A model generated the notes under the pieces. It made no database searches, was not told the DNA's origin, and saw only the letters and a program-made list of their open reading frames with translations. From Erythrobacter sp. UBA3075 (GTDB taxonomy: Bacteria > Pseudomonadota > Alphaproteobacteria > Sphingomonadales > Sphingomonadaceae), in contig DFBR01000108.1 in the NCBI GenBank assembly GCA_002367375.1, forward strand, positions 12,981 to 22,447: a DNA stretch of 9,467 nucleotides, written 5' to 3'. Position 1 is the stretch's first letter, and every line of letters starts with the position of its first letter. Positions 7,327 through 9,467 of the stretch are shown piece by piece. The position numbers and the translations under genes are program-made.

Positions 7327-7824
7327 CTAACCCTCAGCAGCCCTGCCTCGAGCCGCCAATGCTCGCATGCGATCCACGCTCTGCCCTGGCAAAGTGGTGC
7401 GCGGGTCGTAATACTCGCCAAATGCCGGGATACCTTCCGGCAGAGTGACCCACGGCATCTTGAAGTCGGTAAAAATGACGACGTCTGGCGTGACGCTGCC
7501 CGGATCGTCCAGCGTTCCCGCGCGAAGGCCCGTCATCAATTCTGCAAAACGCGGATAATGACTCCACACGGCCGCGCCGCATTGCTTACAGCGATGAATT
7601 GTGTGCCGCTGTCCGCTGCCGGTTCCCAATTCGTGAACCGTCAATTCGCCTGACAAGAGATCGACATTATCGCTCTCGATGAAGACATTCACGACGCTGG
7701 TAGACCCGGTCTGCTGCTGGCACAATTTGCAATGGCAGTTATGAACCATGATCGGTTCGCCCTGCATCCGGTATCGGACATGGCCGCAGCCGCAGCCGCC
7801 TTCGCGGATTGTATCTTGTGTCAT
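7327..7824 (-). CDS. GFA-family zinc protein (glutathione-dependent formaldehyde-activating enzyme-like)
   Basis: This 165-residue cytoplasmic protein has the full cysteine set of the GFA (CENP-V) fold: C11 and C13 in GGCGCGHVRY, C30, C32 and C35 in CHCKLCQ, and C79 and C82 in CKQCG. In this family the cysteines bind a structural and a labile zinc. The founding member, Gfa of Paracoccus, was proposed to speed formation of S-hydroxymethyl-glutathione, but most members have no proven reaction, so formaldehyde detoxification should not be assumed. The ATG at 7824 has GGAAG a few bases upstream. The gene begins 23 bp after the stop of the zinc-type cation exporter on the same strand, so the two are probably co-transcribed. 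A zinc-binding protein next to a zinc exporter makes a link to metal handling possible. Confidence 0.88.
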   Translation of the reverse strand: MTQDTIREGGCGCGHVRYRMQGEPIMVHNCHCKLCQQQTGSTSVVNVFIESDNVDLLSGELTVHELGTGSGQRHTIHRCKQCGAAVWSHYPRFAELMTGLRAGTLDDPGSVTPDVVIFTDFKMPWVTLPEGIPAFGEYYDPRTTLPGQSVDRMRALAARGRAAEG

Positions 7825-7847
7825 AGTGCTTCCATCTCTTGTACCAC

Positions 7848-8762
7848 TCAGCAGCCACTCCCATTGCGTTGCTGCTCCAGTTGCAGCGTTGAATGGTGGA
7901 TGTGAAATCCTTGCTCAAGCTCGAACGCTGCATTGCGCAGGAATTCATCGCCCGGATGGCCGGCAGGCATTACCAGATGGGCGGTGAGCGCAGTTTCGGT
8001 CGTGCTCATCGGCCAGATGTGCAGATCGTACACTGTTTCGACCCCGGGAAGACCGGCGAGATAGTCGCTCACTTGGCCTTCATCGACGCCATCGGGGACA
8101 CCGAGCAGGCCCATTTTCACGCTGTCACGCAGCAGACCCCATGTGCTCCAAGCGACAACGGCAACGATGATGAGGCTGACGATGGGGTCGATCAGGATGA
8201 AGCCGGTAAACAGGATCGCCGCGCCCGCAATCACCACGCCCACGCTCACCAGCGCATCGGCAGCCATGTGCAGGAATGCGCCGCGAATATTGAGGTCGTG
8301 CTCGCGTCCGCGCATGAACATCAGCGCGGTGACGGTGTTGATGACAATGCCGATCCCGGCGACCCAGATCATCGTCCAGCCCGCTGGTTCAACCGGGTCC
8401 ACGAAGCGGTGAAGCGTCTCGTATAGAATGGCGCCGATGGCGATCAGCAGCAGCATCGCATTGGCAAACGCCGCAAGAATGGTGGAGCTTTTCAGACCAT
8501 AGGTGAAGCGCGCGCTTGGCGGCTTCTTGGCTGCAATACTCGCGCCCCAGGCAATCAGCAGGCCGAGAACGTCCGAAAGATTGTGCCCCGCATCAGCGAC
8601 CAGCGCCATCGATCCAGAGAGGAAACCGTAAGTCGCCTCGACAATGACAAAGGCGGTGTTGAGGATGACGCCGATGGCAAAAGCGCGCCCGAAATCAGCA
8701 GGTGCATGGCAATGGCCATGACCGTGAGAGTGCCCGTCATCGTGCGAGTGCGCTTGTCCCAA
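7848..8762 (-). CDS. Cation diffusion facilitator, zinc-type exporter (CzcD/ZitB-like)
   Basis: This inner-membrane antiporter would expel Zn2+ (and perhaps Co2+ or Cd2+) in exchange for protons. The N-terminus is His-rich (seven His between residues 5 and 19), typical of CzcD/ZitB proteins. Six membrane segments follow between about residues 25 and 210. The transport site is HNLSD in TM2 (H60, D64) and HMAAD in TM5 (H165, D169); the 2-His/2-Asp set marks the zinc group. A cytoplasmic domain from about 213 to 304 contains YDLHIWPMS and HIHHST, as in this family. I prefer the TTG at 8762 (304 residues) because AGGGG lies 5 nt upstream and the protein then begins MGQAHSHD. A TTG at 8822 would add 20 residues but has no ribosome site. 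Zur-like boxes lie upstream, and the GFA gene follows 23 bp downstream. Confidence 0.93.
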   Translation of the reverse strand: MGQAHSHDDGHSHGHGHCHAPADFGRAFAIGVILNTAFVIVEATYGFLSGSMALVADAGHNLSDVLGLLIAWGASIAAKKPPSARFTYGLKSSTILAAFANAMLLLIAIGAILYETLHRFVDPVEPAGWTMIWVAGIGIVINTVTALMFMRGREHDLNIRGAFLHMAADALVSVGVVIAGAAILFTGFILIDPIVSLIIVAVVAWSTWGLLRDSVKMGLLGVPDGVDEGQVSDYLAGLPGVETVYDLHIWPMSTTETALTAHLVMPAGHPGDEFLRNAAFELEQGFHIHHSTLQLEQQRNGSGC

Positions 8763-8844
8763 ACCTACCCCTGTTATCCCGACCTGATGGTCTTGATCTA
8801 GCAGCGCATGACGCCGGCGCAAGAAAAATGCTTTTTCATCAATG

Positions 8845-8878
8845 TGTTATAAAATATCATGGATGTTATAGTATAACA
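8845..8878. promoter_or_regulatory. Tandem Zur-like operator upstream of the zinc exporter
   Basis: Box A (8864-8878), TGTTATA-G-TATAACA, is a perfect palindrome identical to the core of the proteobacterial Zur consensus (TGTTATANTATAACA). The base before it also agrees; the outer flanks match poorly. Box B (8845-8859), TGTTATA-A-AATATCA, matches 12 of 14 core positions. The box centres are 19 bp apart, about two helical turns, as for two adjacent Zur dimers. The boxes sit 83-116 bp upstream of the exporter start, in the 171-bp gap after the glycosyltransferase gene. The match is direct; binding by Zur is inferred. Confidence 0.6.
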
Positions 8879-8933
8879 CTCTTCGGCCAGCGCAAGAGGC
8901 TGCTTCCACATGTGCAAAGCGCCCCGCTCCAGC

Positions 8934-9467
8934 TCAGTCGTAGACGCAGGCATCCAGCGCATCGCGGCGAACAACGCCAATACGCGCTTCAATCGTGTTG
9001 CCATAACGTGCGGTAAAGCCTGACGGATTTACCGCCTCGCGCGTCTTCGGGCTGGGCAGCACGGCGGCGATGCGGCTCGCTTCATCAGCAGAAAGCCGCG
9101 CGGCGGAATGACCGAAATAACGCTCCGACCCGGCCGCCACGCCATAGGTGCCCTGCCCCGTTTCAGCGACATTGAGGTAAACCTCCATAATGCGGCGCTT
9201 GGTCCACAAATTCTCGATCAGGAACGTGAAGTACGCCTCAAATCCTTTTCGGACCCAGCCGCCGCCTTGCCACAGGAACACGTTCTTCGCAGTCTGCTGG
9301 CTGATGGTGGAGGCACCGCGTTGGCGTTCACCCCGCGCGCGCTCCTCCAGCGCATCTTCAATGGCCTCGACATCGAACCCGTCATGCTCGCAGAACTTGC
9401 TGTCCTCCGCCGCAATTACCGCGCTCACCATATTGCGGTCGATCCGGCTGAGCGGCTCCCAATCGCG
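8934..9467 (-). CDS. mtgA: Monofunctional peptidoglycan glycosyltransferase MtgA (5' end beyond right edge)
   Basis: About 177 C-terminal residues of a GT51-family enzyme are visible; family members of about 230 residues begin with a membrane anchor, so the missing part is that anchor and the domain start. The enzyme polymerises lipid II into glycan strands at the periplasmic face of the inner membrane. The five GT51 motifs appear in order: EDSKFCEHDGFD with the catalytic Glu (codon at 9407-9405), GASTISQQTAKN, RKGFE with the second Glu, KRRIMEVYLN, and RIAAVLPSP. A Thr replaces the usual Leu in the second motif. There is no transpeptidase domain: the stop (TGA) follows about 60 residues after the YFG segment, which separates it from class A PBPs. 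The exporter gene lies 171 bp downstream, with Zur-like boxes in between, so they are probably separate units. Confidence 0.92.
   Translation of the reverse strand, partial: RDWEPLSRIDRNMVSAVIAAEDSKFCEHDGFDVEAIEDALEERARGERQRGASTISQQTAKNVFLWQGGGWVRKGFEAYFTFLIENLWTKRRIMEVYLNVAETGQGTYGVAAGSERYFGHSAARLSADEASRIAAVLPSPKTREAVNPSGFTARYGNTIEARIGVVRRDALDACVYD

Noticed and set aside
8823..8837. GAAAAA-TGC-TTTTTC palindrome in front of the exporter
   Set aside because: It is a short A/T-only stem. It may be chance in an AT-rich intergenic patch and has no clear role as a terminator or operator.
8798..9004. Possible 68-codon gene on the minus strand overlapping the mtgA end and the Zur-like boxes
   Set aside because: It overlaps the conserved end of mtgA in another frame and would run through the palindromes. 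No family features were seen.

Overview
The window looks like a chromosomal segment of an alphaproteobacterium, most likely a sphingomonad and possibly Erythrobacteraceae. The signs are the GC-rich coding, the form of ClpP and ClpX, a TonB-dependent receptor with a sphingomonad-type plug, and a small gene directly after clpX. The taxonomy is an inference from recalled family resemblance, not from a search.

Layout. Positions 1-2518 (minus strand) hold a probable two-gene unit: a TonB-dependent outer-membrane receptor, then the 5' end of a secreted amidase-signature enzyme that runs off the left edge. Their mature N-termini are almost identical. A 222-249 bp divergent region carries two perfect 6-2-6 dyads on the receptor side and a heat-shock-like promoter on the clp side. 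Positions 2768-5281 (plus strand) hold clpP, clpX and a 74-residue protein. ClpP is the serine protease and ClpX the ATP-driven unfoldase that feeds it. The function of the small protein is unknown.

From 5287 to the right edge all genes are on the minus strand. In transcription order they are: a peptidoglycan glycosyltransferase (mtgA, 5' end missing at the right edge), a zinc-type cation diffusion facilitator exporter, a GFA-family zinc protein, a small lipoprotein, a divergent DNase I-like (EEP-fold) protein, and a Sel1-repeat lipoprotein. The exporter and the GFA gene are 23 bp apart and probably co-transcribed. The other genes are separated by 70-170 bp gaps and may have their own promoters.

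Most notable signals. (1) A 15-bp perfect palindrome matching the core of the proteobacterial Zur (zinc uptake regulator) box lies upstream of the zinc exporter, with a second weaker copy 19 bp away. Zur normally controls uptake, so its presence on an exporter is unusual. (2) A 299-residue protein retains the C-terminal catalytic residues of the DNase I fold, but I cannot find the usual N-terminal metal-binding glutamate. (3) The receptor and amidase share a processed N-terminus. (4) Nested inverted repeats lie between the nuclease-like gene and the lipoprotein gene. No RNA genes, insertion sequences, CRISPR arrays or phage genes were seen. No gene-free stretch reaches 300 bp.
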